Positions 27,671 through 36,825 of a stretch of DNA of 64,000 bases are shown piece after piece. This DNA is from Anaerolineae bacterium. Its GTDB lineage: Bacteria; Chloroflexota; Anaerolineae; Anaerolineales; Anaerolineaceae. Every line of letters begins with the position of its first letter. The stretch's first letter is position 1. The notes beneath the pieces were generated by a model, which made no database searches, had not been told where the DNA came from, and saw only the letters and a list, made by a program, of their open reading frames with translations. The stretch spans positions 124,001-188,000 of the forward strand of contig JABLWW010000004.1 of assembly GCA_013178295.1 (NCBI GenBank), read 5' to 3'. The position numbers were made by a program, and so were the translations under genes.

Positions 27671-29185
27671 ATGTCTGCCGCTTTTCATCCTCTCGTCAGT
27701 CTGATTTTCCTCCCTGTGTTTGGGGCAGTTCTGCTTTTGCTGTTCAAGCCTGAGCAAAAAAATCTCATCCGTTGGATAGCGTTGCTCACCAGCCTGGCTA
27801 CCTTTATCCTCTCGTTATGGGTTCTGAGCATCTTTAATCCACAGACGGCAGGGATACAAATGGATTTTGACCCGCCAACGTGGTTGAAAATTGCAAGCCT
27901 GTCGGTACATTTTCATCTCGGTATTGACGGCATCAGCCTGATGATGGTACTGCTGACGTCCTTTCTCACGCCCATTGCGATTCTCTCGGCATGGAGAGCA
28001 ATCGAAGAACAGGTAAGAGGGTTTATGGCTTTCTTTCTCCTACTGGAAGCCGGAATGTTGGGGGTATTCCTGTCTCTCGACCTGGTGCTTTTTTATATCT
28101 TCTGGGAATTTACCCTTGTGCCCATGTATTTCCTGATTGGCATCTGGGGAGGCGAGCGGCGTGTTTACGCAGCCATTAAGTTTTTCTTGTTTACAATGAC
28201 TGGCTCTGTGCTCATGCTGCTGGCAATCCTGGTGCTGGGATGGCAGGGGGGAACCTTTTCACTGCCGGAGCTGATTGCCAACCGGCAGAGTTTTGCCGCC
28301 ATGCAGCTCTGGCTGTTTCTGGCTTTTGCTACCGCTTTTGCTATCAAAGTGCCTCTCTTCCCGCTGCACACCTGGCTTCCGGATGCCCATGTCGAGGCGC
28401 CTACCGCCGGGTCGGTCATCCTGGCGGGGATACTGCTCAAGATGGGCGTGTACGGCTTTTTGCGCTTTAACCTGCCACTGTTTCCGGAAACAGCATTCAA
28501 ACTGGCGCCCTGGATGGCGCTCCTGGCAGTAATTGGCATCCTTTACGGCGCAGCGGTTTCGTACGCGCAAAAGGATATCAAAAAGCTGGTGGCGTACTCT
28601 TCCGTCAGCCATCTGGGGTTTGTTATGCTGGGCGTTTTTGCGCTGAATGCACAGGGAATCAGCGGCGCCGTCCTGCAAATGGTCAATCATGGATTGAGCA
28701 CTGGTGCGCTGTTTTTGATCGTGGGCATGTTATACGAACGTCGCCATAGCCGATTGATGGAAGCTTTTGGTGGGCTGTGGAAACTAACCCCTCTTCTTGG
28801 CAGTTTGATGTTGATCGTTACCCTTTCTTCACTGGGGCTACCCGGTTTGAATGGATTTGTGGGTGAGTTTACGATTCTCTTGGGAAGCTTTGGCTCGGCT
28901 GCCATTGCCAGCCCATGGTTTGCAGGTCTGGGGGCAGCAGGGGTCGTATTGGCTGCGATCTATCTGTTGCACATGTTTGAAAGGGTGTTTTTGGGCAATA
29001 TCAGGCACTCTGAAAACGAAAAACTGCTTGACCTCAACAAACGCGAAATTATGCTTCTGTTGCCCATTGTGATTCTCATCTTCTGGATCGGAATATACCC
29101 CCAACCGTTCTTTGATCTGATCAACCCCGCCGTGAATCAGCTCGTTGCACTGACACAGGTTGTCTCCACCACAGCCCTGCGTTAG
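27671..29185 (+). CDS. nuoM: NADH-quinone oxidoreductase subunit M
   Basis: 504 residues. FWEFTLVPMYFLIGIWGG and KVPLFPLHTWLPDAHVEAP are the NuoM signatures with the pumping Glu and Lys. ATG 27671 was preferred to the TTG two codons upstream (27665). The ribosome binding site is weak (GGA). Confidence 0.94.
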   Translation: MSAAFHPLVSLIFLPVFGAVLLLLFKPEQKNLIRWIALLTSLATFILSLWVLSIFNPQTAGIQMDFDPPTWLKIASLSVHFHLGIDGISLMMVLLTSFLTPIAILSAWRAIEEQVRGFMAFFLLLEAGMLGVFLSLDLVLFYIFWEFTLVPMYFLIGIWGGERRVYAAIKFFLFTMTGSVLMLLAILVLGWQGGTFSLPELIANRQSFAAMQLWLFLAFATAFAIKVPLFPLHTWLPDAHVEAPTAGSVILAGILLKMGVYGFLRFNLPLFPETAFKLAPWMALLAVIGILYGAAVSYAQKDIKKLVAYSSVSHLGFVMLGVFALNAQGISGAVLQMVNHGLSTGALFLIVGMLYERRHSRLMEAFGGLWKLTPLLGSLMLIVTLSSLGLPGLNGFVGEFTILLGSFGSAAIASPWFAGLGAAGVVLAAIYLLHMFERVFLGNIRHSENEKLLDLNKREIMLLLPIVILIFWIGIYPQPFFDLINPAVNQLVALTQVVSTTALR

Positions 29186-29197
29186 AATGGACTGCCT

Positions 29198-30643
29198 ATG
29201 AACCTATCAGACTACTATGCCATTACCCCCCTAGTCTTTCTGGTATGCTGGGCAATTTTCCTCCTGCTGGTTGATCTGTGGATACCAGCAGGACGCAAAG
29301 GGATTACCGCTCTGCTTTCTGCGGCTGGTTTGCTGATTGCCCTGGTGCTGGTCTTGCGCAGTGGCGAACAGGTTTTGACCGCTTTTGAGGGTAGTGTGGT
29401 GGTGGATGGCTTTTCTGTATTTCTCAGCGTCCTGTTTCTCGTCAGCGCACTGGCAGGCATTGCCCTGGCGCACGATTATCTGCAGCGGCTGGGGCTGGAG
29501 CGCGGCGAATATTATCCCCTCCTGCTCATTTCTACCAGCGGGATGATGCTGATGACCTACGCCTACGACCTGATTGAAGTGTTTCTGGCACTGGAGTTGC
29601 TTTCGATACCGTTGTATATCCTGGCAGGATTTTCACGGCTTAATCTGGAATCGGAAGAAGCATCTCTGAAATACTTTTTGCTGGGAGCATTTTCTTCCGG
29701 TTTTGTCCTCTATGGGGTAGGCTTGGTCTTCGCCGCAACCGGTTATACGGACTTCCCCGGCATTGCCAAGGCTGCCCAAAATGGCAGCCTCAACCCAACC
29801 CTATTTCTGATCGGCGCAGGTCTGGTGCTGACCGGTTTTGGTTTTAAGTCTGCGCTGGTTCCCTTCCACATGTGGTCGCCAGATGTCTATCAGGGCGCAC
29901 CCTCCCCCGTTACAGCGTTTATGTCAGTTGGCGCCAAAGCGGCGGGATTTGCTGCCCTGTTGCGCGTTTTTGTGGTTGTCTTTCCCGGCATGTCCGTCAA
30001 CCTCACCCCGCTGTTATGGGCGCTGGCAGCGCTCACCATGTTCGTTGGCAATATTGTTGCCCTGGTTCAATCAAATATCAAGCGTTTGCTGGCATATTCC
30101 AGTATTGCTCATTCTGGTTACCTTCTCATGGCGTTTGTCCCCTACGGCAATGCCAGCGTCCGGTCAGATGCCATAGCGGGGATGCTGTTTTATCTGGCAG
30201 CCTATTGCCTGACAACCTTCGGCGCATGGGCGGTGGTCATTGCCCTCGAAAAGGCTGAGGGCAAAGGATTGGAGCTGGAAGATTATGCCGGTTTGGGACA
30301 TAGATATCCATTTCTGGCTGCCACCATGACCATATTTCTGCTCTCCTTCACCGGTGTGCCGTTGACACTGGGTTTTTGGGGCAAGTTCTATCTCTTCAGC
30401 ACAGCCGTAGAGGGAGGATTCTGGCAGCTTGCGCTGATCGGCTTGCTGACCTCGCTTATTTCCGCATACTATTACCTGCGCGTTGTGGTGATCATGTACA
30501 TGCGCCCAGGCACGCCGCAGGTGCAGCGCAATTTCTGGCCGCTGTTAACCTCCGGGGTAGGCGCGCTGGCAGTGGTAATACTGGGCATAGCGCCAGGGGT
30601 GTTGCTCAACCTTGCAGTCAGCGCTTTGCTAAAGGGGCTATAA
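29198..30643 (+). CDS. nuoN: NADH-quinone oxidoreductase subunit N
   Basis: 481 residues, about 14 membrane helices. Signature GFGFKSALVPFHMWSPDVYQGAP and the helix with EVFLALELLSIPLYIL are present. Last gene of the operon. No clear hairpin terminator follows; the 30644-30914 gap carries a promoter for the next gene instead. Confidence 0.94.
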   Translation: MNLSDYYAITPLVFLVCWAIFLLLVDLWIPAGRKGITALLSAAGLLIALVLVLRSGEQVLTAFEGSVVVDGFSVFLSVLFLVSALAGIALAHDYLQRLGLERGEYYPLLLISTSGMMLMTYAYDLIEVFLALELLSIPLYILAGFSRLNLESEEASLKYFLLGAFSSGFVLYGVGLVFAATGYTDFPGIAKAAQNGSLNPTLFLIGAGLVLTGFGFKSALVPFHMWSPDVYQGAPSPVTAFMSVGAKAAGFAALLRVFVVVFPGMSVNLTPLLWALAALTMFVGNIVALVQSNIKRLLAYSSIAHSGYLLMAFVPYGNASVRSDAIAGMLFYLAAYCLTTFGAWAVVIALEKAEGKGLELEDYAGLGHRYPFLAATMTIFLLSFTGVPLTLGFWGKFYLFSTAVEGGFWQLALIGLLTSLISAYYYLRVVVIMYMRPGTPQVQRNFWPLLTSGVGALAVVILGIAPGVLLNLAVSALLKGL

Positions 30644-30774
30644 AGCCTGCCACCGCAATACCACTGAATAAAAAACTCGTTTCTCCCAAAACCACAACCT
30701 AAATCTCCGCTGCCGGGCTTTCATCTGGCATATATATTGCAATCTCTAGCTGTATCGGAGACTCTGAAGCCATA

Positions 30775-30803
30775 TTGTATCAGGCGCTGAGAGACTCTAT
30801 AAT
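30775..30803 (+). promoter_or_regulatory. Promoter of the proline-rich lipoprotein gene
   Basis: TTGTAT (30775-30780) and TATAAT (30798-30803) are 17 bases apart, giving a leader of about 105 bases before ATG 30915. The rest of the 30644-30914 gap is AT-rich with no other feature I can support. Confidence 0.7.
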
Positions 30804-30914
30804 ATTTCAAAAGCCTTTTCGTTAACAAAACAAAAGCCGCCCTGACCACGCAGCTGATGTACCCAATGTCAAATACGGAGATGTTTTAATCAAGAAAGAC
30901 AGGTGGATACTGCC

Positions 30915-31673
30915 ATGAAGAGTAAATGGATTTTATATATCATACTGCCCTGTGTATTAGCCGCTTGTGGCACACTATTGGGGACGCCGGCAGCAAATGT
31001 TGAAGTCTCAACTGCTCCGCCTGCCATGCCACCGACCATCACCTCCCCCGTACAACAAGTAACGGTGATGAAAGTGCTGCCAACACTGCCGCCAACACCC
31101 ACCGAAACACTGATGCCCCCCCCTTTCACACAGGAACCCCCCGAAGAGGAACTTCCACCCCCGCCAGTAGAAACCCCAACGCTGTTTTCTTTGGTCAATC
31201 TAACCCCCACGATCGAGCAACCGCCGGAGGAGCCCACCGAAGAGCCAGCCCCCGTTACCCTGGAAGACACTGTGCGCTACTTTAGTCCGGGCGGTGCAAT
31301 CGTTTATCATCGCGCTACAGGCAGAGAGGTATGGATGGGTTACTTTTACGGCGGGGATCGCATCCCTGACCCAGCAAGTTACAATGCGGTAGTGATGGGG
31401 CTAAAAGAGGAATTGCGTGTGCCGTGCAGCACGTTGGAGGGAGATCGATATGAACATGTGCTGGTATGTATTGCACCCAAAGCGCAAGTTGATCCTTACC
31501 TCGACGACGGCAAAAAAATTTACTACCGATTGGAAAAGACACTCTCTGACGGCAGCACCGTGATCGCCTACCCGCCGCTGTACAGACCAATCGAGACGGT
31601 TATCTACCCGCCGACCACCACGCCCACGCCCTGGGGAACAACGCGCACGCCCTATCCTACGGCAACGCCTTAA
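30915..31673 (+). CDS. Proline-rich lipoprotein of unknown function
   Basis: 252 residues. A short signal with lipobox VLAAC (lipidated Cys18) is followed by about 100 residues rich in Pro, Thr and Glu (for example TEEPAPV, PPPVETPT), a likely extended wall spacer. A small globular part follows from about residue 118 (YFSPGGAIVYHRATGREVWMG), and a second Pro/Thr tail ends the protein. AGGTGG precedes ATG 30915; an in-frame GTG four codons upstream was not used. It should be anchored outside the membrane. I do not recognise the globular part. Confidence 0.7.
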   Translation: MKSKWILYIILPCVLAACGTLLGTPAANVEVSTAPPAMPPTITSPVQQVTVMKVLPTLPPTPTETLMPPPFTQEPPEEELPPPPVETPTLFSLVNLTPTIEQPPEEPTEEPAPVTLEDTVRYFSPGGAIVYHRATGREVWMGYFYGGDRIPDPASYNAVVMGLKEELRVPCSTLEGDRYEHVLVCIAPKAQVDPYLDDGKKIYYRLEKTLSDGSTVIAYPPLYRPIETVIYPPTTTPTPWGTTRTPYPTATP

Positions 31674-31739
31674 GAGAGCCCATCACAGCACTTCCTACCC
31701 ATGCCGTCTGCAAAAAAGCGGATGGGAAACTCTGTGATA

Positions 31740-32228
31740 TCAGTCTTTGATCAGGTTAATGACCGCCTTGTAAAAATCTTCAAGCACAGGCAACGGCCCA
31801 GCACCCAACTTTTCACGCCGCATCTTTCGATCCCATTCCACAAGCAGGGTCTCATTCTCCCCTACAGTCGGGTGATATTCCAAGACAACAACCTTGGTTG
31901 CATCCGAGATGTGGAAAATAGGCGTAATGCGATAAGGACGATATGCCAGAGCAACATAAAACGCTTCCCCAGCAGTCAACGGTTTGGGCAGGATAATCAG
32001 CCCCACCGCAGCGTCTTTCCAGGGAAAACGGAGATCATAATTTAAGCCAAACGAAGAACGCCGCTGGGAGGGGTCTATTCTTTTAGCAGACTCCTCCCAA
32101 TAAAAGTTTAAGAATTTGGTGCCGTCGCGCGCCAGAAAATTTAGGCACAGTTGCGGTGTGTCGTGAAAAAGCGAAGTCAGAACCTCTGAGACGAAAACAG
32201 CGGAGTGCGTTTTGCCGGAAACCGCCAT
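31740..32228 (-). CDS. Conserved-looking protein of unknown function
   Basis: 162 residues, soluble, with no signal or membrane segment. I do not recognise the family. It has a mixed alpha/beta look: SEVLTSLFHDTPQLCLNFL at the start, WKDAAVGLIILPKPLTAGEAFYVALAYRP in the middle, VVVLEYHPTVGENETLLVEWDR and a C-terminal helix. It starts 21 bases after the cytosine deaminase gene on the same strand, so the two are probably one transcript. It converges on the lipoprotein gene; the 66-base gap has an imperfect hairpin (CCCAT...TGGG) without a T-run. Confidence 0.55.
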   Translation of the reverse strand: MAVSGKTHSAVFVSEVLTSLFHDTPQLCLNFLARDGTKFLNFYWEESAKRIDPSQRRSSFGLNYDLRFPWKDAAVGLIILPKPLTAGEAFYVALAYRPYRITPIFHISDATKVVVLEYHPTVGENETLLVEWDRKMRREKLGAGPLPVLEDFYKAVINLIKD

Positions 32229-32249
32229 CGCCCTATCTAAAACATCAGA

Positions 32250-32687
32250 CTACACGCCGATGTCTTCGTTCCACAGCTCGGGTTTGGCGGCAATGAAGTC
32301 GCGCATCAGTTGAATGCACTCAGGATCATTGAGAATCACCAGTTCCACACCGCGCGAGCGCACATACGCTTCGGGCCCCTGAAACGTTACATTCTCACCG
32401 ATAACGATTTTGGGAATCTTATACAACAATGCCGTGCCGCTACACATATCACACGGTGAAAGAGTTGAGTATAACACAGCGCGCTGATAGTCCCTGGCTT
32501 TCAAACGCCCGGCGTTCTCGATGCAATCCATCTCAGCGTGCAGAATGGCACTGCCCTTTTGAACACGGCGGTTGTGCCCACGTCCGACAATTTTGCCGTC
32601 AATCACCAGCACGGAGCCAATGGGAATACCCCCCTCCTGCCATCCCTGTTTTGCCTCCTCAATAGCAGCCTGCATAAACTCATCCAT
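32250..32687 (-). CDS. Cytosine deaminase, yeast (Fcy1) type
   Basis: 145 residues with the zinc deaminase motifs His50-Ala-Glu52 and SPCDMC (Cys79, Cys82). Several stretches recall yeast Fcy1 rather than tRNA or guanine deaminases: GGIPIGSVL, GRGHNRRVQKGSAILH, TLSPCDMCSG and the C-terminal tail ending ELWNEDIG, which in the yeast enzyme closes over the pyrimidine. Bacterial cytosine deaminases are usually the unrelated amidohydrolase CodA, so this form is less common. It converts cytosine to uracil plus ammonia. It is transcribed divergently from the nucleoside importer. Assignment rests on remembered motifs, not a search. Confidence 0.78.
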   Translation of the reverse strand: MDEFMQAAIEEAKQGWQEGGIPIGSVLVIDGKIVGRGHNRRVQKGSAILHAEMDCIENAGRLKARDYQRAVLYSTLSPCDMCSGTALLYKIPKIVIGENVTFQGPEAYVRSRGVELVILNDPECIQLMRDFIAAKPELWNEDIGV

Positions 32688-32818
32688 GCGCTTCCTCCTT
32701 CAAGAACAAAAGTCTGAGTGTGTGTCATTCTCTTTTTCAGGAACACTCATCATACACTAAAAATATTATACCCTGTCCAACGGGTTGCTGCACGCGATAT
32801 ATTCTCTTTTCACGTGAT

Positions 32819-32834
32819 TGATTGTTAACCATCA
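32819..32834. promoter_or_regulatory. Near-palindrome over the importer -35 region
   Basis: TGATTGTTAACCATCA matches its own reverse complement at 14 of 16 positions and overlaps the -35 box of the importer promoter. Possible operator; no regulator is assigned. Confidence 0.4.
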
Positions 32835-32850
32835 AAAAAATTGCTATAAT
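32822..32850 (+). promoter_or_regulatory. Promoter of the nucleoside ABC importer
   Basis: TTGTTA (32822-32827) and TATAAT (32845-32850) are 17 bases apart, and TGC before the -10 makes it an extended -10 as well. The leader to ATG 33018 is about 160 bases. I looked for a purine riboswitch in it and saw no conserved core; a 6-base pair AATGCC/GGCATT is the only obvious stem. The rest of the 330-base gap between the divergent genes shows nothing further. Confidence 0.75.
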
Positions 32851-33017
32851 CATATTTACCGATAAATCATTGTTCTCCCTGAATGCCTGAACAAAAGCTT
32901 ATGGGAGGAAGGGCATTTTGATCAAGAGAAAGGAGGCTAAGAGCAAACTTTTTCAATGCCTATCAGTACCCTCGTCATATCGTAACAGCTTTGTATTCGA
33001 AAAAAGGAGAGAAAAGA

Positions 33018-34112
33018 ATGTCAAAGAAAGTGATAGCATCCCTGTTGGTGTTTCTCACGCTGGCTTTTGTCGCCGGTGCATGCGGCCCTGCGCCAACGCC
33101 TGAGAAGATTGTAGAGCAGATAGAGGTTACCCGTGTCGTTGAGAAAGAAGGGGAAAAGGTTGTCGAAATCATCACTGCCACCCCAGAACCGGTTGGTAAA
33201 CTCAAAGTCTTTGGTGCCTTTGCCACCCCTATCGAAGAGCCTTGGGATGGTGTGATTCATGATGCCCTACTCAAAGCTAAAGAGGCTGGCAAGATCGAAT
33301 ACACCTACACCGAGGATATTGGCTATGCGGGCGATATGGAGCGCGTGCTGCGTGAAATATGTGAGCAGCAAAAGCCAGACCTGATCATGGGCGATGCCTT
33401 TGGGAATGAAGAAGCTGTACGCCGGGTTGCAAAAGATTATCCCGAGATCGCCTTTGCATTTGGCTCCGGTCTTGGTCCTACCGAACCGAACGTTGCCGTA
33501 TTTGATAACTGGATTCACGAACCGGCTTACCTTTTGGGTATGCTGGCGGGTGGATTAACCAAAAGCAACAAAATCGGTGTGGTTGGCGGTTACCCGGTGC
33601 CCGAGGTTAACCGTATTGTCAACGCGTTTATCGCTGGTGCCAAAGAGGTCAATCCGAACGCAACCGTCCTGGTGACATTCATCAACAGCTGGTTTGATCC
33701 GGCGGCTGCCAAAGAGGCTGCCATTGCCCAGATTGACAACGGTGCCGATGTTCTCTTTGCCGAGCGCTTTGGCGTGATTGAAGCTGCCGCTGAAAAGGGA
33801 TTGTGGGCATTCGGCAATATGTCTGACCAGAACGAACTGGCACCCGACTATGTGGTCAGCAGCGCCGTCTGGAACATGGAACCTACCGTGGAGTACCTGA
33901 TCAAGCAGGTATCTGCTGGCACCTTTACCGCTCAGGACCTCAAGGACTTCAGTATGGTTGCTAAAGGCGGTGCTAGCCTGGCGCCATTCCACAACACCGA
34001 AAGCAAACTGCCTCCCGAACTGATACAAAAAGTCAGAGAGCGTGAGGAACAAATCAAGAGCGGCGCATTCCGCGTGGATATTGACGAAGCGCAGCCCCAA
34101 GCTGTCAATTAA
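33018..34112 (+). CDS. BMP-family lipoprotein, nucleoside ABC importer binding protein
   Basis: 364 residues. Signal peptide with lipobox VAGAC (lipidated Cys22), then a charged linker and a Bmp/PnrA/Med domain: KVFGAFATPIEEPWDGVIHDALLKA, DLIMGDAFGNEEAVRRVAKDYPEIAFAFGSG, PAYLLGMLAGGLTKSNKIGVVGG. The family binds purine or other nucleosides for uptake. ATG 33018 has AAGGAGAG upstream; the nine-codon extension was rejected. A strong hairpin separates it from the ATPase gene, so it is probably made in excess of the rest of the importer. Confidence 0.9.
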   Translation: MSKKVIASLLVFLTLAFVAGACGPAPTPEKIVEQIEVTRVVEKEGEKVVEIITATPEPVGKLKVFGAFATPIEEPWDGVIHDALLKAKEAGKIEYTYTEDIGYAGDMERVLREICEQQKPDLIMGDAFGNEEAVRRVAKDYPEIAFAFGSGLGPTEPNVAVFDNWIHEPAYLLGMLAGGLTKSNKIGVVGGYPVPEVNRIVNAFIAGAKEVNPNATVLVTFINSWFDPAAAKEAAIAQIDNGADVLFAERFGVIEAAAEKGLWAFGNMSDQNELAPDYVVSSAVWNMEPTVEYLIKQVSAGTFTAQDLKDFSMVAKGGASLAPFHNTESKLPPELIQKVREREEQIKSGAFRVDIDEAQPQAVN

Positions 34113-34131
34113 ATCAAGCATAACTGACCAT

Positions 34132-34167
34132 AGGCTCTGAAGGTTTTACAGACCTTCAGAGCCTTTT
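34132..34167 (+). terminator. Hairpin between binding protein and importer genes
   Basis: A 13-base perfect stem, AGGCTCTGAAGGT / ACCTTCAGAGCCT with a 7-base loop, ends in TTTT. It lies 19 bases past the binding-protein stop. It probably acts as a partial terminator that keeps the binding protein in excess. Confidence 0.85.
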
Positions 34168-34279
34168 GCAAATCCTGTCAGATGTAGCGCACATACAGTT
34201 GCCTGTCTTTATCTGGATGTGCGAAAGGGCAATTCATCTTACTTCATGGTAAAGAGACAGTATTATAAGGAAATGTTCA

Positions 34280-35779
34280 ATGTATGCTGTGCAGATGAAA
34301 GGCATCACCAAACGCTTTGGTGATCTGATCGCAAATCATCAAATTGACTTTGACCTAAAACAGGGGGAAATTCATGCCTTGCTTGGCGAAAATGGTGCTG
34401 GGAAAACAACGTTGATGCGTATTTTGTACGGACTATATCACGCTGATGAAGGCAGCATTTACATCGAGGGAAAACTGGCACACATCACCTCGCCGCGGCA
34501 GGCTATCCAGCTGGGCATTGGCATGGTAACACAACATTTCACCCTTGTACCCACATTAACGGTAACAGAAAACCTGACATTGGGAGAGAAGGGTTTTCTT
34601 GTCAACGTCTCCGAAATGGAAATGGAAGTTGCCAAAGCCTCTGAGCGGTTTGGCATCCCGGTAAAACCCTCGGCGCTGGTGCGTCATCTTTCGGTAGGAG
34701 AGCGCCAGCGGGTTGAGATTCTCAAAGCGCTGTACCGCAATGCGCGTATTTTGATTCTGGATGAGCCAACAGCAGTGCTGGTGCCGCAGGAGGTAGAAGC
34801 CCTGTTTGAGGCACTGGAGCGTCTGCGCAAAAGCGGTCTTTCGGTTATCTTTATCAGCCACAAGCTCAACGAGGTGATGACCGTATGCGACCGCATCTCT
34901 GTGCTGCGGGACGGACAACACGTTGGCACTGTTGAGAAGGATTCTACCACCCAAACCGAGCTGGCACGCATGATGGTAGGGCGCGAAACATTTGGCATCA
35001 CCAGGCAGGGAGAGCAAAAACCAGGGAGACCCCTTCTCCAGGTGCAAAACCTGAACGTTCTGGATAGAAAGGGGCTTCCTGCGCTCAAAGATGTGTCATT
35101 TGAGGTGCATGGCGGCGAAATACTGGGCATCGCCGGAGTCTCTGGCAATGGGCAATCCGAGTTATCTCAAACGCTTTCGGGAATGATTAAACCGACCAGT
35201 GGGAAGATTCTGGTAGATGGGGTTGACCTCAGCAAAGCCGACCCGGCGCAAATGGCTGCCGCACAGGTTGGCTGCATACCGGAAGACCGCCACGCCGGGC
35301 TGGTAAGCGAGCTGAATGTGGCTGAAAACATTGCCCTGATGCACCTGGAAGCGCTGTCAAGTCGAGGCGTCATCAATCAGATACAAATGAAAAGCTTTGC
35401 GCAGCAATTGATTGACGAGTATCAAATCAAAGCGTCTCCGCGAGACCGTACACGCACACTTTCAGGCGGTAACATGCAGAAGGTCATTCTGGCGCGCACG
35501 CTTTCACGGCATCCGAAAGTGATTGTTGTTTCACAACCTACGCGCGGTCTGGATGTTGGCGCCACCGAATATGTACGCAGCAAACTGCTGGAACAACGCG
35601 AGCGTGGGGCAGCTGTGCTGCTGATATCCGAAGATTTGGATGAGGTGCTGGCTTTATCCGATCGTATCGCAGTTATTTATGAAGGGCAAATCACCGGTAT
35701 TCTTCCCGCCAGTCAAGCCACCCCCGAACGATTGGGGTTGATGATGTCTGGCAGCATTAAGGAGGTTACAAGTGGCTAG
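34280..35779 (+). CDS. Nucleoside ABC importer, tandem ATP-binding protein
   Basis: 499 residues with two ABC domains, as in the sugar/nucleoside (RbsA/NupO) type. First domain: Walker A GENGAGKTT (36-44), signature LSVGERQRVEIL, Walker B ILILDEPTAVL. Second: a degenerate Walker A region GVSGNGQSELSQTLSG, signature LSGGNMQKVILART, and a Walker B in which SQPTRGLD replaces DEPTRGLD. The weak second site is usual for this subfamily. It supplies energy for the two permeases downstream, overlapping the first by eight bases. Confidence 0.93.
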   Translation: MYAVQMKGITKRFGDLIANHQIDFDLKQGEIHALLGENGAGKTTLMRILYGLYHADEGSIYIEGKLAHITSPRQAIQLGIGMVTQHFTLVPTLTVTENLTLGEKGFLVNVSEMEMEVAKASERFGIPVKPSALVRHLSVGERQRVEILKALYRNARILILDEPTAVLVPQEVEALFEALERLRKSGLSVIFISHKLNEVMTVCDRISVLRDGQHVGTVEKDSTTQTELARMMVGRETFGITRQGEQKPGRPLLQVQNLNVLDRKGLPALKDVSFEVHGGEILGIAGVSGNGQSELSQTLSGMIKPTSGKILVDGVDLSKADPAQMAAAQVGCIPEDRHAGLVSELNVAENIALMHLEALSSRGVINQIQMKSFAQQLIDEYQIKASPRDRTRTLSGGNMQKVILARTLSRHPKVIVVSQPTRGLDVGATEYVRSKLLEQRERGAAVLLISEDLDEVLALSDRIAVIYEGQITGILPASQATPERLGLMMSGSIKEVTSG

Positions 35780-36824
35780 ATTTCGCATCGAACGCGCCCC
35801 AGCGCCAGTCTGGATGCGCGCCATCATCCCGGTTGCCGCCGTTTTGGTAACGTTTATTCTCACCTCTGTGTTAGTCATCTGGGCAGGGGCAAATCCGCTC
35901 AAGGCGTATTACCAATTTATCGTTGCGCCGCTGTCTAACAAGGTCAGCGCAATCGAGATACTGGTCAAATCAACCCCACTGCTTCTGACTGGAGCCGCCG
36001 TTGCTTTTGCCTTTACGGTGGGTTACTGGAATATTGGCGCCGAAGGGCAGTTGCTCGCTGGGGCAATTGCCGCCGCATGGCTGGGTATTGTGCTAAAGGA
36101 TGTCCCACCATCCATTGGTATTCCCCTGATGCTGATCGGTGGTTTTCTGGCTGGTATGCTGTGGGCGCTGATCCCCGCCTTGCTCAAAGTTCAGCTGGCT
36201 GTTGATGAGGTGGTAACAACCCTGCTGCTAAACTCGGTGATTTTGTTTATCATCAGCTTTTTGCTCAACGGGCCCTGGCGCGACCCAATGTCAGGATGGC
36301 CACAGTCGCCAGAAATTGCCGCCGGTACCGTTTTCTTCAAACTGATTCCCCGTTCAAGGCTGCATCTTGGCTTTATCGTTGCCCTGATTGTCATTGCACT
36401 GGAATGGTTTATCCTCGCACGCACCAATCTGGGGTTAAAAATGCGGGCTGTCGGTCTGGGTAAAGAGGCAGCACGTCTGGCGGGTGTCAATGTCAACCGC
36501 ACCCTGTTGATTGGAGCCCTGGTCAGCGGTGGCATTGCCGGTCTGGCAGGTGTGGGCGAAGTAGCCGGTATCCATTTTCACCTGATCGAGGCAATCTCCA
36601 GCGGGCTGGGATACAGCGGCATCATTGTTGCCACTCTTGCCAGCCTGAATCCGCTAGGGGTAGTGCCCGCAGCACTGTTTATTGGATTGATCGAGACGGG
36701 GGCGCAATCCGTCAGTCGGGCGCTAGGCGTCCCCATTTATCTAGGGGAAGTTGTCCAGGCAACATTGCTGCTGGTTACCCTGGGAATGTTTATCTTGCAA
36801 AACTACCGCATCCGGAGGTCATGA
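35772..36824 (+). CDS. Nucleoside ABC importer permease 1
   Basis: 350 residues from a GTG inside the end of the ATPase gene. About nine to ten membrane helices of the BPD_transp_2 (RbsC-like) family, with GYWNIGAEGQLLAGAIAAAW and GLGYSGIIVATLASLNPLG, the nucleoside-importer form (YufP/NupP-like). A GGAGG just after its C-terminal codons drives the next gene. Confidence 0.92.
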   Translation: MARFRIERAPAPVWMRAIIPVAAVLVTFILTSVLVIWAGANPLKAYYQFIVAPLSNKVSAIEILVKSTPLLLTGAAVAFAFTVGYWNIGAEGQLLAGAIAAAWLGIVLKDVPPSIGIPLMLIGGFLAGMLWALIPALLKVQLAVDEVVTTLLLNSVILFIISFLLNGPWRDPMSGWPQSPEIAAGTVFFKLIPRSRLHLGFIVALIVIALEWFILARTNLGLKMRAVGLGKEAARLAGVNVNRTLLIGALVSGGIAGLAGVGEVAGIHFHLIEAISSGLGYSGIIVATLASLNPLGVVPAALFIGLIETGAQSVSRALGVPIYLGEVVQATLLLVTLGMFILQNYRIRRS

Positions 36825-36825
36825 A

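Noticed and set aside
31677-31739. Bidirectional terminator between the lipoprotein and the 162-aa gene
   Set aside because: The hairpin (CCCATGCCG / CGGATGGG) is imperfect and there is no T-run on either strand.
32857-33017. Purine or other riboswitch in the leader of the nucleoside importer
   Set aside because: The leader is long enough, but I found no conserved purine-aptamer core and only one weak 6-base stem.
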